Part shown: positions 43,385 to 55,813 of the stretch, one piece after another
How positions within the stretch are numbered: the stretch's first letter is position 1
Layout: each line of letters starts with the position of its first letter
Assembly (NCBI RefSeq): GCF_030272615.1
Contig: NC_081405.1
Coordinates: 611,813,065-611,877,064, forward strand
DNA from: Cryptomeria japonica
Taxonomy: Eukaryota > Streptophyta > Pinopsida > Cupressales > Cupressaceae
Direction: 5' to 3'
Length of the DNA stretch: 64,000 nt
Notes under the pieces: generated by a model
The model's database searches: none
Told to the model about the DNA's origin: nothing
Seen by the model: the letters and a program-made list of their open reading frames with translations, nothing else
Position numbers and translations under genes: made by a program

Positions 43385-44220
43385 TTTTATTGGAAAATCC
43401 CACAAGACAAGGGAGCTCCTCTTCCAAATTAAAAATATATATTTTTTAATAAGACCTAAAGATAAGGAGCTTTAGTAGGCAAGTAGCAATTTTATTTTTG
43501 AAAGAATATCATTGACTAAGTTTCCTTAAAATTATTTCAAGTAGCAATTTTATTTTTGAAAGAATATCATTGACTAAGTTTCCTTAAAATTACTTCAATT
43601 TTTTTTTTGAAAGAATATCATTGACTAAGTTTCCTTAAAATTACTTTGTATTGATTTTATTGTTATATTTTTTGGAAAATCTTACAAGGGAGCTCTTCTT
43701 TCAAAATTAAGAAACATATTTTTTTATAAGATTCCAAAAGATAAAGGGTACATTAATAAGTAGTAATTTCAAATTTGAAAGAGTTTTAGGTGAGTTTCCT
43801 CAAATTATTTTGTATTGATTTTATTGTATTTTTGCAAAACCTCACAATTTAAGAAAATTCCTCCAAGATGTCCAAGGGGTTGAGCTTAACTAGTTAAAGC
43901 ACCGGGTTCTCACTGTGGATACCCAAGTTCAATTCCCAATAGGGACATCTGAAGTGGAATTCTAAGTTGTGACTCTTGGCCTTCCATAGGATGGGGAAGG
44001 TCTTGGGATCAATCTAATCAAACATAATAATAATAATAATAATTCAAAGATATGTAATGGGGATGAGGCCCCAACATCAAAAATAAAATAAAATTTCCTC
44101 CAAGATTAGAAAACATATTTTATTATTAGACCCCAAATAACAAGGGAAACATTAATAAATAAATAATAATTTTATTTTCAAAAGAATAATTTTGATTGAA
44201 TTTCCCTTAATTTATTTTAA
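43385..44220. repeat. diverged ~250-bp tandem repeats with an inner 58-bp tandem
   Basis: Three degenerate copies of a unit beginning near ATTGGAAAATCCCACAAG and containing GAGCTCCTCTTCCAAATTA are at about 43385-43640, 43660-43820 and 43840-44220. Inside the first, a 58-bp segment (GAAAGAATATCATTGACTAA core) is repeated at 43500, 43558 and 43609. The third copy is split by a SINE. Confidence 0.6.
43858..44106 (+). mobile_element. tRNA-derived SINE with 12-bp target duplication
   Basis: A 225-bp insertion (43870-44094) is flanked by exact copies of TTCCTCCAAGAT (43858-43869 and 44095-44106). The 5' part has a Pol III A-box-like GAGCTTAACTAGTTAAAGC at 43882-43900 and a B-box-like AAGTTCAATTCCC at 43925-43937, spaced as in a tRNA gene. 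The body is unrelated to tRNA and the 3' end is A/T-rich with TAA/AAATA repeats. It interrupts a tandem repeat unit, which independently confirms insertion. It would be mobilised by a LINE in trans. Confidence 0.85.
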
Positions 44221-44362
44221 TGCTATCGTAATAGTATAATCAACTGCTTCAAATTTGTCATAAATAATTGTTATTGTTTAAAAACCATTGTGTAATTTTC
44301 ATTTATGTGTTAATTTATATATTTATGTTTTTATTTAAATGGTCTACATAATTATAAAAGTG

Positions 44363-44368
44363 TTTATT
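44363..44368 (-). promoter_or_regulatory. polyadenylation signal of the TIR gene
   Basis: AATAAA on the minus strand about 85 bases after the proposed stop codon. Confidence 0.5.
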
Positions 44369-44451
44369 ACAGATCACAACTCAAAAAGAAAAATATTATA
44401 TTATCTACTTGACAACTGTACTAGTAAAAGACATTGTTCCGTCTTGGCCTC

Positions 44452-45197
44452 TCAAATTATATTTCCAATTGAAAAGATAAGTAAGAGAATGCCCATTAAG
44501 ATCCACAGGGCATTGCAGAATATGCAAGATCTATTGGCCTCAAATCGGCGTTTGGCCTCGATATGTTGAATTATACACACTGCGATCTTCTCCAACACCA
44601 TTCCTTGATCCCTGTAACACAAACTTGCTTAATTCAAACGTTAATCTAACACTTCAAATTGTGGAATGTACAGTTGTATTGAGAAGAGAAAGAAAATCTT
44701 TTATGAAATATTTAAAAAGCAGAGGACTATATAATTTACCCTTGAAATTGAAATCCGTAATTATACGAAATCCTTCGGAGCGTGGCTCTCCATTTCTCAA
44801 CAGTCTCACCGTCCACTCTGCGAGTGAGACGATGTTTGCTCAACGATTTTGAGTACACTCCTCCATTCTTTCGCAGGTCGCGGGGTCGAACACCACAAAA
44901 GATGGGGATAATGGAAGCTCCGCTTTCCTCCATCAAGCACAGTTCCCTTAAGCACCACGCGGATTCTGCGTACTTGTTAGAAAAAATAGCAATATGAATG
45001 GAAGCTGAGGCAATTGCTTGCTGAATTGTGAGGGGAAAAGGCTGCCCTTGTTGAAGTGATTTGTAGTCGAGAAACACTTTGAGTTGTTTGTTAGAGAGAG
45101 TGTGGTAGACAAGACTAGCAACTGTCTTCTTCACATCCTTGCCACAATGATTGATAAATACATGGTATTCCTGAGAAGAGACCTCAACATTTATCAT
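44452..45197 (-). CDS. small TIR-domain protein, two exons, with C-terminal hydrophobic tail
   Basis: Exon 1 (45197-44740) encodes a full plant TIR domain: YHVFINHCGKDVKK at the start, BB-loop-like DYKSLQQGQPF, then ASIHIAIFSNKYAESAWCLR with the NADase catalytic Glu at residue 85 (CLREL), and SIIPIFCGVRPRDLR. It ends with the usual WRATLRRIS-type helix. A clean donor (GG/GTAAAT at 44739) and acceptor (TTACAG/GG at 44612) define a 128-bp intron; joining keeps frame and gives a linker typical of TIR-NLR genes. Instead of an NB-ARC domain, exon 2 (44611-44452) ends after 53 residues with a hydrophobic segment, about residues 183-205 (LWILMGILLLIFSIG). Total 205 residues. Known plant TIR proteins cleave NAD+ and signal in immunity; a membrane-anchored TIR-only form is my inference. 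No stop or frameshift disturbs it. Exon structure is predicted only. Confidence 0.8.
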
Positions 45198-45378
45198 TGC
45201 GTTGCAGTTGAAAACGCAGAAACGACTTACATACGAAGGCTTCGAAGAGAGATGGAGTCCTGCTGTAAATTATCCTCCTTAAAAAGCCATCTATGGCAGT
45301 TTGTCGTCTGAAGTTGTCTTAAAAATATTATTAATCCGGAGGCTTAGAACAGAGATGTGAGTCATGTTATCTCCCTCG

Positions 45379-45405
45379 TTTATAAAGAAGTCTTCTGGCG
45401 ATTGG
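45379..45405 (-). promoter_or_regulatory. TATA and CCAAT boxes of the TIR gene
   Basis: Minus strand TTTATAAA near 45379-45386 lies about 185 bases upstream of the start codon, with CCAAT at 45401-45405 just upstream of it. Confidence 0.5.
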
Positions 45406-45927
45406 ACGGCCTATTACCCAGAACTATTTGTCTTCACTCTTCACGCCATGTGACGGCAGTTTCCCAAATATATTTTTTTTATTGTAAAAAAATTAAAATC
45501 ATCCATTTTGCCATTTAAACTAGTGTCTTTGGCAATCCCCAAATATTGCTGACTTTCTGAGAGGTGATATGATTATAAGTTTTCTCGAGATAATTTATAA
45601 AATATATTTAGTCGATAGCTTTTTCTAGCGGATTATCCTAGAACGGCCACAAAAGAACCGGCAATTCCAAGATAACATACCTACAATTCTGAGCCGGTTA
45701 TTCCAAGATAAAATACCTAAAATTCTCAACCGGTTATATCTACATCTCTTTGGACAAGCGTGGATTCCTGTCGTTTTATTGAAATAAAATAATTCAAAGC
45801 AGAACCGATTAGTTTTTAAAAAGGCCGATCACATCGGCAGCGGTGATGCAGCCCCTACAATGCACATCTCCATAGCGAATTGTCTGCACAGCACCACAGC
45901 ACCCAGATTGTACTATTGATCATATTT

Positions 45928-45959
<32 letters not shown>

Positions 45960-46019
45960 CTTCTTATTCTTCCATCTAGAGATGGGGATGTGAACTATGC
46001 CAATATAGCATCTTGGATA
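45406..46019. other. intergenic, with TA microsatellites
   Basis: No gene. Short direct copies of CCGGTTAT(T/A)-containing sequence occur at 45690-45740, and (TA)n at about 45937-45958. Confidence 0.6.
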
Positions 46020-46569
46020 AAACTGTTCGAAGGAACTATATATATATATATATGAGAGATGTATTCTTTTGATGAGAGATATAGAGTAACAGAGAAACAT
46101 AGAGAGATACAGAGATAGAAGTGCAACATAGAGATCATATGTGATATGTGATTAAATTGGATAACTCAAGAGTGAATGAAGTATGTGAAGTCTGTCTACT
46201 AAGCTTAATTGGAACTGTATTACATGCATATGTGAGATGCAGCTATAATAGTTCAAGTAAGCCCTTTGCCAATGCACCTTCATCTTTTGACAGCGAGCAT
46301 TTGTAATATTCTATAACTATTTATATTATATTGAGAGTTGACCCTCTTTGTGGTAATTCCCTAACGGGTTTCCATGAAAAAAAAATCTAGTGTTTTCTTG
46401 TGTACGTTGTTGTGGATGGTATCTCTACTTTTGATGTTCATTTGATCACTCATTTCTTTCTGTTGCATGCTAATTGATGTGAATCTAAAAAGTAATAATA
46501 ATATTGTTTTACGATTTAGAGAATATAGATTCACCCCCTCCACCCTCTTAGTATTCCAGTTGTTCAACA
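46020..46569 (+). mobile_element. 5' LTR (truncated at left) with primer site
   Basis: This segment matches 61840-62362 in order: GAGAGATATAGA, AAGTGCAACAT, CATGCATATGTGAGATGCA, GTAATATTCTATAACTATT, and a pyrimidine-rich end CCCCCTCCACCC followed by TATTCCAGTTGTTCAACA. Identity is only about three quarters to four fifths by eye. A primer site TGGTATCAGAAA (46572-46583) follows, so this is the 5' LTR of a plus-strand element. The left half present in the 3' LTR is missing here. Confidence 0.7.
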
Positions 46570-46571
46570 AT

Positions 46572-46583
46572 TGGTATCAGAAA
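46572..46583 (+). other. Met-type primer binding site
   Basis: TGGTATCAGAAA, matching the classic site in its first ten bases, two bases after the LTR end. Confidence 0.7.
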
Positions 46584-47296
46584 TTTGACTAAGGGGAAGC
46601 TATAATGAAGATCCTTTTCCCCTGCCAAAGAGGTTGATGTTGTTGTCACAACATGTTGATATATTGAGTAAATTGATGTACTTGAACTCTTGGTGAAGAT
46701 TATGGTAGAAAATATTGCTATGCAATAGAATGCGAAGGTTCGAAAAGTGACTATTCACACAGATAGAGTTGTTTAGCATCTTTTTGGTAATATGATGATC
46801 AGAGATTACTTTAGTGGCGAATATTTGCCAATGGCGAATTTTTCACATCGGCCATGTCGGAAATGGCTAATATTTTGTACCAACTGGGGGTGGCCATGTC
46901 GCCAGAACATTATCAATTTATGTCAAAGTCACAGCCCGATTGCCATATGTTTTATGCAATTAAATGTTTCTATGCAATGAGTTCACCAATACAATATATG
47001 GTGGACACGCGGTAAATTTAATTTTTTTGCCTACACTCTCCGAGGTTGCCTTAATAGATGACATTAATTCGCCTATATGCATGTGAATATTTGTTAGCGA
47101 GGGGGACACAATTTGCCCTACATCTTGCTGACGCGTGTCTCTATTCACCCCAACTTTCACCAACTATATTGTATTCGCCTATTATTTGGACGACCTATAA
47201 TCGCCTCGAAAATTAGATGCCATGTTATAGTTACGTGGGATTCACCAAATATTTGTATACCATATAAAATTCCCGTAGAATTTACCATATAAGGAT

Positions 47297-47308
47297 TGGT
47301 ATAAATAC
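47297..47308 (+). promoter_or_regulatory. TATA box upstream of the hAT transposase
   Basis: GGTATAAATACA about 235 bases upstream of the first possible ATG (47538). Confidence 0.4.
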
Positions 47309-47537
47309 ATGCAAAGATCAGATCTATCTCAACATAATCTGGTGGGTTCTAGGCTCTGAATTTTGATCAATAGCAAAGTGTTAGACCAAGGAAAATCATT
47401 GTTGTTGACTACATTGGCGACTGCTAGTGACCTAAAGGTGAGCGATCATATTTTTGAAGTGGTATAATATACATTATAGTCTATTATTGCTTTTTTAATA
47501 AATTGATATTTTTTGGTAGCCTTTATTTCGTTGGAGA

Positions 47538-50300
47538 TGTCGAACAGGAAGAGGGGTAGGAAACCTGAATGTGGGGAAGGCCAGGAGAGGTCAACAAAAA
47601 GCAAAATGTTGTCTTCATACTTTGGCATTGGAAAATATTGTGGTGAAAATTAGGAAGGTACATCATCACAAGTACAAGTACAAAATTCACCACCTACACC
47701 GCATGTTGAAGATGGCGGCGAACCTGATATCTCAGATCAGGATGATCTTGAAGAAGATTATCTGGTAGATACCCAAGTTAGTCGGAATGATATAATTGAC
47801 TTGGGTGATAATGCCATTGATGATAATGCACGGAAGGGGAAAAGAAAAGCCATATCAAAAAAGGGTGAACCATAATCAAAAAAGGATCGAGAGTGGGATA
47901 TGTTAGTGAGGAATTTTTAAACTAATTGGGCATCAAAGTATCCATTTATTGAACTAGTGCAAAATCCAATTGAAGGCGAGCCTCCAATTAGGAAATTAGG
48001 TTATTGGGATATGTTAGTGAGGAATTTTTAAACTAATTGGGCATCAAAGTATCCATTTATTGAACTAGTGCAAAATCCAATTGAAGGCGAGCCTCCATTT
48101 ATTGAACTAGTGCAGGTGTAAGATTTGCACTTGGAAACATAACAAGGAAATTAGGTTGCAACTAAAATTTGACACCATAAAAAAGCATATGGGTAAAGTT
48201 TATGAAAAATAAATGATAGACGGGGTTGAAAAATCAGTGATAAGATGGAAAACAAAGAGGAATGTAAGCATGTGAGGAATGCCGAAGAGTATTATTTTCA
48301 TGAGAAAATACAGACGAAGCCTGCTAAAGTTAAAGGTTCTATTGAAGCTATTTTTGGAAAAGCAATGCAAATAGAACAACAGGGAAAATTTGTTCAGTTA
48401 AGAGTCATTTTTTATATTTTGAGCAGAGGGCGTGCTATGACAGATTTCCCATCAATTAGTGGTTTATTACACTTTTTGAAAGTTCCTAACTATCCTAATA
48501 GACACTGGTCAGTAAACAATGGATGGGAATGGGCAAGTTGTCTTGCTGAGGTTGAAAAAGAATATGTTAAGGAAAAAATAAGAGAGTCAAACTTTATTGC
48601 ATTTTCTTTAGACGAAGTTACAGAAGTAGACAATACTTCATGTGTATGCATGCATGTTTATACTGTATAGAATCATACCCGCCAACCTCATTTACTATCT
48701 GTTGCTAAAATGAAGGAGAGTGCGACAATGGAAAATTTATTTCAACTAGTAAAGAGAAGTTTAATTGAATATGGAGGTATGGATGAAATGACAGTAGCCA
48801 AAAAATCAGTTTGTGTTGGAGCAAATGGAGCTTTAGTAATGCAAGGTCATAGGAACAATTTTTGTACAAAGATTGAAACTTCATTTGCACCTTACATTAC
48901 TGCAATTCACTGCATGGCTCACAGAATGAATCTAGCTTTTGGAATTGTGAGCAAGTTTGCTTCGATAAAAAAATTGAAATTTTAATCAAAGAGCTCTACT
49001 CACACTTCTGTCGAAGTCCCAAGCGATTTATGGAATTTCAACACTTTGCTGATGAAATAACTGATGGGAACAAACTTCCCAAGGATAATGATACTAGATG
49101 GATCTCTTTGGATGGTCCGACGCATTGATTTTTTTCAGAATATCCATCCTTGATTGGACTATTTCACACAACTCATGATGAATCAAATCAACCGAAATTT
49201 CCTGGCCTTCTTCAAAGGTTAAGTAATCTAGAGATACTCTTAACTTTAGCAGCTCTTCTACCCATGCTAGAGGAAATGAGGAATATTATGAAGGCTATCC
49301 CAAAAAGAGATTTGTATATTGTAGAATATGTTGTGTTGCGTAAGATGACATGCATGACCCTCAACAATCTCTATCAAAATCAACCAACACTATCTGATAA
49401 AAAAATTGTTAAGTGGTGGACACTCACAGATTTGAACAATCCTGATAACTTTTTATAAATCGGTGCAGACGGGGAGGTATGTGCCAATGTATGGGGAGTT
49501 GAGATACCAATACACTTCTATGCCATGGTCGACCCCGAGGAACCAGGAAAGTGCCCCGGGAAGCAACTAGCAAGAGTTACAAGGGAAGATTTCGACAAGA
49601 TTGTTGAGACTGTAACTACTTCTATGAAGAAAATTGCATATGATCTTTCCTCACAAATTAGAAGCAAATTCCCTCCTGACAATCTACTCAAAGCCATGTC
49701 TAAATTTGGTTTCCTCATTATTGGAGCCTCAATGGTGCAACTGATTTTCGAAGCAAGTTGTTGACTTTGATAAAACAATTTTGCATATCCAGAGAATTGA
49801 ATGGAGTAACTATAAATAGAATATTAGATGAAACTCATCTTCGAGAGAAATCATCTCATTTTGCATACACTATGAGAGAACAATATGGCAAAATGGAGAA
49901 CCCCCATGAAGAGGGATCAGTAACAAGGCCCTTTGGAAATATATAGCTGAGAACACAACATTGCATGATTCAATGCCAGAATATGTGAAGATTGCTTATT
50001 TATGTCTTACCATGATATTGGATAAGGTGGAAGGTGAGAGATTTTTCAATTCTTTGGGGTTTCTAAAATCAAAGCTAAGAAACAAACTAGACAAAAATTT
50101 GGAAAATTGTTTGAGGTTGTATACATCTAGGTATGATGTCCACACTTTTCCTTACGATAGGGCACTGCAAATCTGGATGTCCAAATGTGAAAGAAGAGGT
50201 TTGTGCAACACTTCAAACCAAAGTGCCAGTGGGACTATTGACACATGTACTGGACCTATTGGTAGCATTGAGATGCAGTTTGGTGAAGGTATGTAGACTT
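47538..50300 (+). pseudogene. hAT-superfamily transposase, broken
   Basis: From ATG 47538 the reading runs through a basic, acidic-patched N-terminus, then a BED-like finger (CKICTWKHNKE, then FDTIKKHMGK; 48117-48206). The catalytic core starts with FIAFSLDEVTEVDNTS (first Asp present); the second acidic position reads VGANGALVMQG, with Asn where Asp is expected. The insertion-domain region has AIHCMAHRMNLAFGI and DTRWISL. The C-terminal dimerisation domain is clear near 50030-50180: GERFFNSLGFLKSKLRNKL. In-frame stops (for example at 48668) and frame changes near 48985, 49460 and 49765 make it inactive. A 111-bp tandem duplication lies at 47894-48115. The family resembles plant zinc-finger/hAT proteins of the DUF4371 type. 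Confidence 0.8.
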
Positions 50301-51491
50301 AGAATGAAGAAACTCAAACCACAGACAAGAATCAAGAAAGCTCTGAATTTGATGAGGATGAATGGAAGCTGTAAGAGATTGGTATTTATTAATCTTATTA
50401 CTGTATCTCATCATTCATATTACAAAAGCATATTACTTTTTGCAATTAGAATTTAATATTGATTTGTAATTGTATTTTTCAACTTTCTATTTCCATATTT
50501 AAAATAGCATAATAAAAAAAAACATAATGTGTTTATTGATACAGAGATGTTTATTGTTTATTTATAAATATTTGAGTCTCAAATTTGTGTGATACATTTC
50601 AGAACCATATGATACAATTCATTCAATGGTAATACACATGTCGAGAACTTCGATTTTCATTAATTCTTTCAAAATATAGCCATATGATACAATTCATTCA
50701 ATAGTAATACACCAATCGGTGTGATTCTCCATGCAAATTGCAAAAGTGAATACAAAGTTTTAGAACCCTTTGCAAATGACCCTAAATTCCCTTTTATAGA
50801 AACAAGAGAGCAACAACAGCTCCTATGTGATTCTCTAATGTCCATGCAAAAGTGAATACAAAGTTTCAGAAACCTTTGCAAATGACCTTGAATTCCCTTT
50901 TATAGAAACAAGGGAGAAACAACAGCTTCAATTCGAATTGCAAGTTTGCAACATGTGAAGACTGAACATCAAAATCACAAACTCACCACAGATTTATATG
51001 GCCATCACAGGCCATAGTAGCAATTTAACATCTCCCACATGTTTGATGTCTCTTGTTTAAAAAAAAGAGTTTAAAATTAAATATTAATTCACGCCATGAA
51101 AAATTAAACATAAATAATAGAAGTGCCTAAAACCTACTAATTAGAAATAGAGAAATGCATAAATGTTAAAGCAATGGAGAATTTGAGAATACAAATTCAC
51201 TGGCTGAAGTTTTGCACTGTGCATCATAGATTCATAGGCTAGATTAGCAAAATAGCAATAGCGAGTGCTAGTTTTTTCCTATTCATAAAATAGATTCATA
51301 GGTTGGATTAGCAAAATAGAAATTGTGAGTGCATCATAGATTCATAGGCTAGATTAGCAAAATAGCAAACAAAAAAAACATAAAACCTTGAAATTAAGAG
51401 TAAAAGAAGAAAATTGTGCAATACATGCTATGATTCTTAAGATTTATGTGCCAGTTTTTGTAGGGTGCTCCACTCTTCGTCTGATGGAAGG
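50301..51491. other. non-coding, with short tandem duplications
   Basis: Two ~105-bp copies sharing AAAAGTGAATACAAAGTTT and TCCCTTTTATAGAAACAAG lie at about 50727-50830 and 50833-50935. A segment with ATAGATTCATAGG(C/T)T(A/G)GATTAGCAA occurs three times between 51225 and 51365. No gene is seen. Confidence 0.6.
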
Positions 51492-54400
51492 TCAATATTT
51501 TGTAAACTTTGTCAACATTCCATATTTAAAATATTTACTTGACATCACTGTTTCATCCACTACCGAATTTAGAGTTGTAAAAGGTTGGATGAATTCCAGA
51601 AAGCTTTGGGGAGTTGTGTCCTTTGGAAGCAAGTCTAAATCAGACTTCATTTTTATCTCCATGTTTTTTTTGTAAGCTTCGTGTCCAATGAATTTATTTG
51701 ATGGGTCAACAGTCTTAGGCAAACCAAGTTTAATCAAATTATTTTTCTTTTCTTGCAGCTTTAATATCTTTTTTCCATAATTTTCCATAACTTTTGATGT
51801 TTCCCTTAGCTTCTGGTATTTTTGAATTATAGATGATGTCTTAACTTTGGCATCAATGCGGCTCTTAACTCCCTTGGATGCCAAGTAGCTATCACTGGAA
51901 CTGTAGACTACTTTCAAAATCTTTTTTGCCATATCCTCTTTTGAATAAACATTGTGCTCTTCTCATAGTGCCCTTTGATTTTCATATAAATTAGTCTCAG
52001 ACTTTTAGTCAATTGAAACCATTCACACAACTTGTCACTCCTCTGTATTATTTGCTGCCAAATGTTTTCTTGTATATACTCCGTTGTATTTTTCATATTA
52101 TCTTTCAATCTTTCCTCCAAAGTTTTTATTTTATCATTTGCATTGTGCAGGTCTTCTTTCATTTGTGCACATTTTTTTCTTTCTTCCTCTACTTCCTCTG
52201 GCAAATGTTTTTCTTTTTCCTTCCCATGATCTAATAGGTTCTATAATTTTCTCATTTTGGCAGCAACAAATTCATAACTTTTGTATATTTTTTAAAAACT
52301 AGCTCTTTCCTCATCAATTTTTTTACTTCTTTTAGCCAGTTTTTCTGTCAGGTCCTTCAATTCTGCATCCATCTTCTCCTGCTCTGCAATTTCTACTATA
52401 GAGCCTGAATTTTTTATCCTTTTCTGTAAATCATTGCACTTGCTTTCTGATGCTTTCCTCCTTGATTTTTTGTTTGCTAGGTCTGCCTGTAACTTTTCTA
52501 TTTGTTTCTCCAGTTTATTTTTTTCTCTCTCCATCTTTAGTAGTGAAGCATAGACCACTTCGTTAGTCCTTTTTGACACACTAATTTTGTCCACATTATG
52601 TAATTTGGAAAAATCCATTTGGAGGGTGCTAACTTGAAATTCAGAGGGATCTATCTGATTGTGTGGTGGATTTTTATCTTTAGTTGGGGTCGGGGACATA
52701 ACAACCATGATCTCCATCATATCTTTCTGTGGGTCATATGTTGGAAATACCCTATTCCTTGCAGGCTCTTCATTTAAAACTTTAGTCAAGGAAACCCTAT
52801 GAAATGCTTTCTTTTTTTCTTTATTTGCTTTTGTTGTGTGTTCATATTTTTCATAGTAATCGCGATATTGAAAATCTGGGCTTGTTGAAGCAATTGAATG
52901 TTTGAAAGGTGACATAGGAATACCAGAGGCTCCAGTTCCACTTATTCATGTGGTTTTAACTAATGCTTGACTAGGATTACCAACAACAATTCATGATACT
53001 GTCCCACTCCCACTGACACTTTCATGTGTAGTTTTCATAATCTTTTTAGGTTTGTGATCTGAAGCTGCAAATGATTGTTTTGTAGTATCAATGGCACTTG
53101 AAATAGGATTCTGAATAGTATTAGTATCTACCACTAGTGACCTCTTGTGAGAGATATTTTGTTGTAGCCCTTGTCCAACAACTAGACAACTAGTATCAGC
53201 AGTACTAGTAGTACCCATGCCAACCCCACCATGGCCACCAATCACAACATCACTTAACTGAACAATAATGGGAATATTATCCCTAGATTCCCCACCTGTG
53301 GCTATGGCACTTGATTCACCACCAATGGGAATACCATGATGTGGTGGTGGTTGTGGATTTGAACCTGAAACAAATGTAGGTGGACCCTGAGGGTAATGAG
53401 TAGTACCTATCTGTGATGAATCTGAAGAATCAAGTCCAATGACTAGTTTAACAGGAGCTTTTGATTTTGACCTTGATGGAAGTTTTACCTAAAGTGGATA
53501 CCAAATGCACCCTTCTCTGGCACCTAGACCACCACCTTCAAAACCCTTTTTTTCCATAATGCTTGCCCCTTTGCTATATTTTTCTTTCATGGACTCATGG
53601 ACTGCACCTAATATTTTAGGGGTTGTAGTAGTTGTTGGAGCAGGCTCAACCTCATACTCATCATCATTTTCACTCCTATCATGTGTTGTTGTGGGATGCT
53701 CCATATTCCACAATTTGCTAAACTCATCATCCTCATCGATGGTCTCAAATTCTGCACTGGTCTTTGGTTCACTGAGATTCCTCCTCATAGTCCAAAAATA
53801 ATTTATTTTGGTTTGAGTCCAAAAACACTCTTTACATTCTTGCAGAATTAATTTGGGAATAGATTTCTTAGATGGATTAGCAGATTTTAGGTAGAAATTG
53901 TATGACCTCCTATTTTGGATGCCTTCGCCCTCCTCTGTTGTCCTCTGTGTGTGCAATGCCATAATTTGTGATGAAATTTCTTCTATTGAAATGTTATTGT
54001 CATCTGCAATTTTTGCCATCTCTTTTTTAACCTCATCCCTGGAATCCATGTTTCTAAGCTTTTATAGCAATGGTTTACTTTCATGTTGACATAACGCTGA
54101 AGAGTTCCCATTTTTCTTAAGCCTTGCTCGAACTATACCGATTGGATCATACTGCGAGATACCCTCATCACCAAAGTTAAAAACTATCAAAAAATTATGT
54201 GCCACATTGAATGCTTTTCTCTCAAATGTGAACCCTCCACATGAGAAAGGCAAGGAAGGAAATATTCTCTTCTTTTGTTGACCATGGGAGTGCCTATATG
54301 TGCTCTCCAATTGCCATACATACTCTAATGCAAATACCCTCTTTGTCACATGTATTGGAAGTCTGTATGGTTTTACTGCTGATCCGTAAAACCTTAACAC

Positions 54401-55511
54401 AATGAATTCTTCCATGAAGAACCAGTCAGCCAATTCTATTTGACTTCCGAGTTGAATGCAATCTCTACAAGACACAGGCAACCTAGGCATTGGAGTGCTT
54501 GTAGTTTCATTATACATTGGTGCCAAAAACAAGTCTACAAAATGGTTGTAGTTCTATCTGTTATCATGCATGCTTATCTTTGGTGTCCATTCATATATTG
54601 GACACTCTGTTCTGTTCCTAGTCTTCTCATCAATCTTATAGCTCACAATTTGAAGCTTTTTGGTCTAGAATATTGCACGATACTTGGATAGAAGGAGATA
54701 GCACAAGTAGGATGAGAACCTAAATGACTTACAGGAACCTTTTTTTATCATTAGTAATTGTTTTTGCATGGATTTAACAATGTGCTCAATAAAATTATAT
54801 CTTACCAGTTGACCTACACAATGGATATTATATTATTTCAAGAAGGATTGCACCCACTTCCCTATCATTTTCCAATCCCAAGAAAAACATCAGCAAGGAA
54901 ATAGTATCCCCAACCCATGGAACAAAAATGTTAGAATCATAAGGAGGCTTATGATTCTGATCCAACACAATACCAGTACCACTCTTTATTATAGCTTTGA
55001 TAAATGAATCTCTGTGACTTGGATTGAGACTCTCATAATTCCCTGCTAGCTTTTCAAGGTCAATTTGGACATTTGAGTTTTGGGCTTCAAATCCTAGGTT
55101 CAACAAACGACCAAATTCTCCCTCATTTATGGATAGAATTTCCTCTTTTGTATTTTTATTGACAATTGTTTTTTTATCTTCATCATAATTTTTGGTGCAG
55201 AGTATGACAAAATTAGGGCAAGGGAGTACATCAGGTAACACCATGATTCCCAATCCAGCATCCCATGATGCGATTTTATTTATTTTTTGTTTTAACATTG
55301 GGTTGAAAACAGTAAATTTTGCCCTGGATGCATCTGCCGCCTTACTAGACAATGCATATCTAATATCTATGATATGCTTTTCACCATGGATAGCAGGGTC
55401 ATAAATATCATGGTATTCATCAGTGAAACCTAGTGTTTTAACCAGTTCGGTTAGGTACATTTTGTTTTTCACTTTGCTTCCTGTTGAACTACTGCTTCCC
55501 ATTTTCCCCAT
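51492..55511 (-). pseudogene. large unknown polyprotein with G-patch and coiled coil
   Basis: An ATG at 55511 opens a 227-codon frame (YLTELVKTLGFTDEYHDIYD; SINEGEFGRLLNLGF; VPWVGDTISLLMFFLG). A frameshift near 54830 leads into one frame that holds for about 2.6 kb with only some eight stops: FIEHIVKSMQKQLLMIKKGS, then a domain around FFMEEFIVLRFYGSAVKPYR, then an acidic linker. Near 53500 comes a G-patch (MEKKGFEGGGLGAREGCIWY), a Gly/Pro/Ser-rich disordered part, and a long C-terminal coiled coil (MEREKNKLEKQIEKLQADLA). A second frameshift near 51914 opens the last 146 codons. About 1,300 codons in all, no RT, protease or integrase motif. I do not recognise the family. The first domain resembles the protein at 16053-17113 in layout. 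It is antisense to the hAT transposase and may be captured cargo. Confidence 0.6.
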
Positions 55512-55813
55512 CGTTGTTATTGTTAATAATTCAAAATAATGCTAGATAAAAACCTGAAAATGCTAACCCTCAAATTGGATCACAAGATTAAAAAAAGCAA
55601 AAAGGTGGGATGTAGGTGTTGTAGATTTTACCTGGAATTTATATTTCACTCGATTGGCATAGACAGTCTCTGTTGCAACATGCATTCCTCAATCTAATAG
55701 CTATTTCTGAATCTCTCTCGATTTACAGGTTTGTCCATGAAATGAAATACGATTATGATTTATGAGTCTCTTATTTTGAAAACTTTGAAAAGTACAAAAG
55801 TAATACCTAAAGG
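55512..55813. other. upstream region of the polyprotein, no gene
   Basis: No open frame. A TATA-like element in minus sense is not clear enough to place. Confidence 0.4.

Noticed and set aside
43882-43937. Possible tRNA gene
   Set aside because: Only the A and B boxes are tRNA-like; no acceptor or anticodon stem can be formed, and the target duplication shows a SINE.
53505-53801. Plus-strand frames opposite the polyprotein, and similar ones at 52013-52302
   Set aside because: They are Ser/Phe/Leu-rich reverse readings of acidic and coiled-coil coding sequence on the minus strand.
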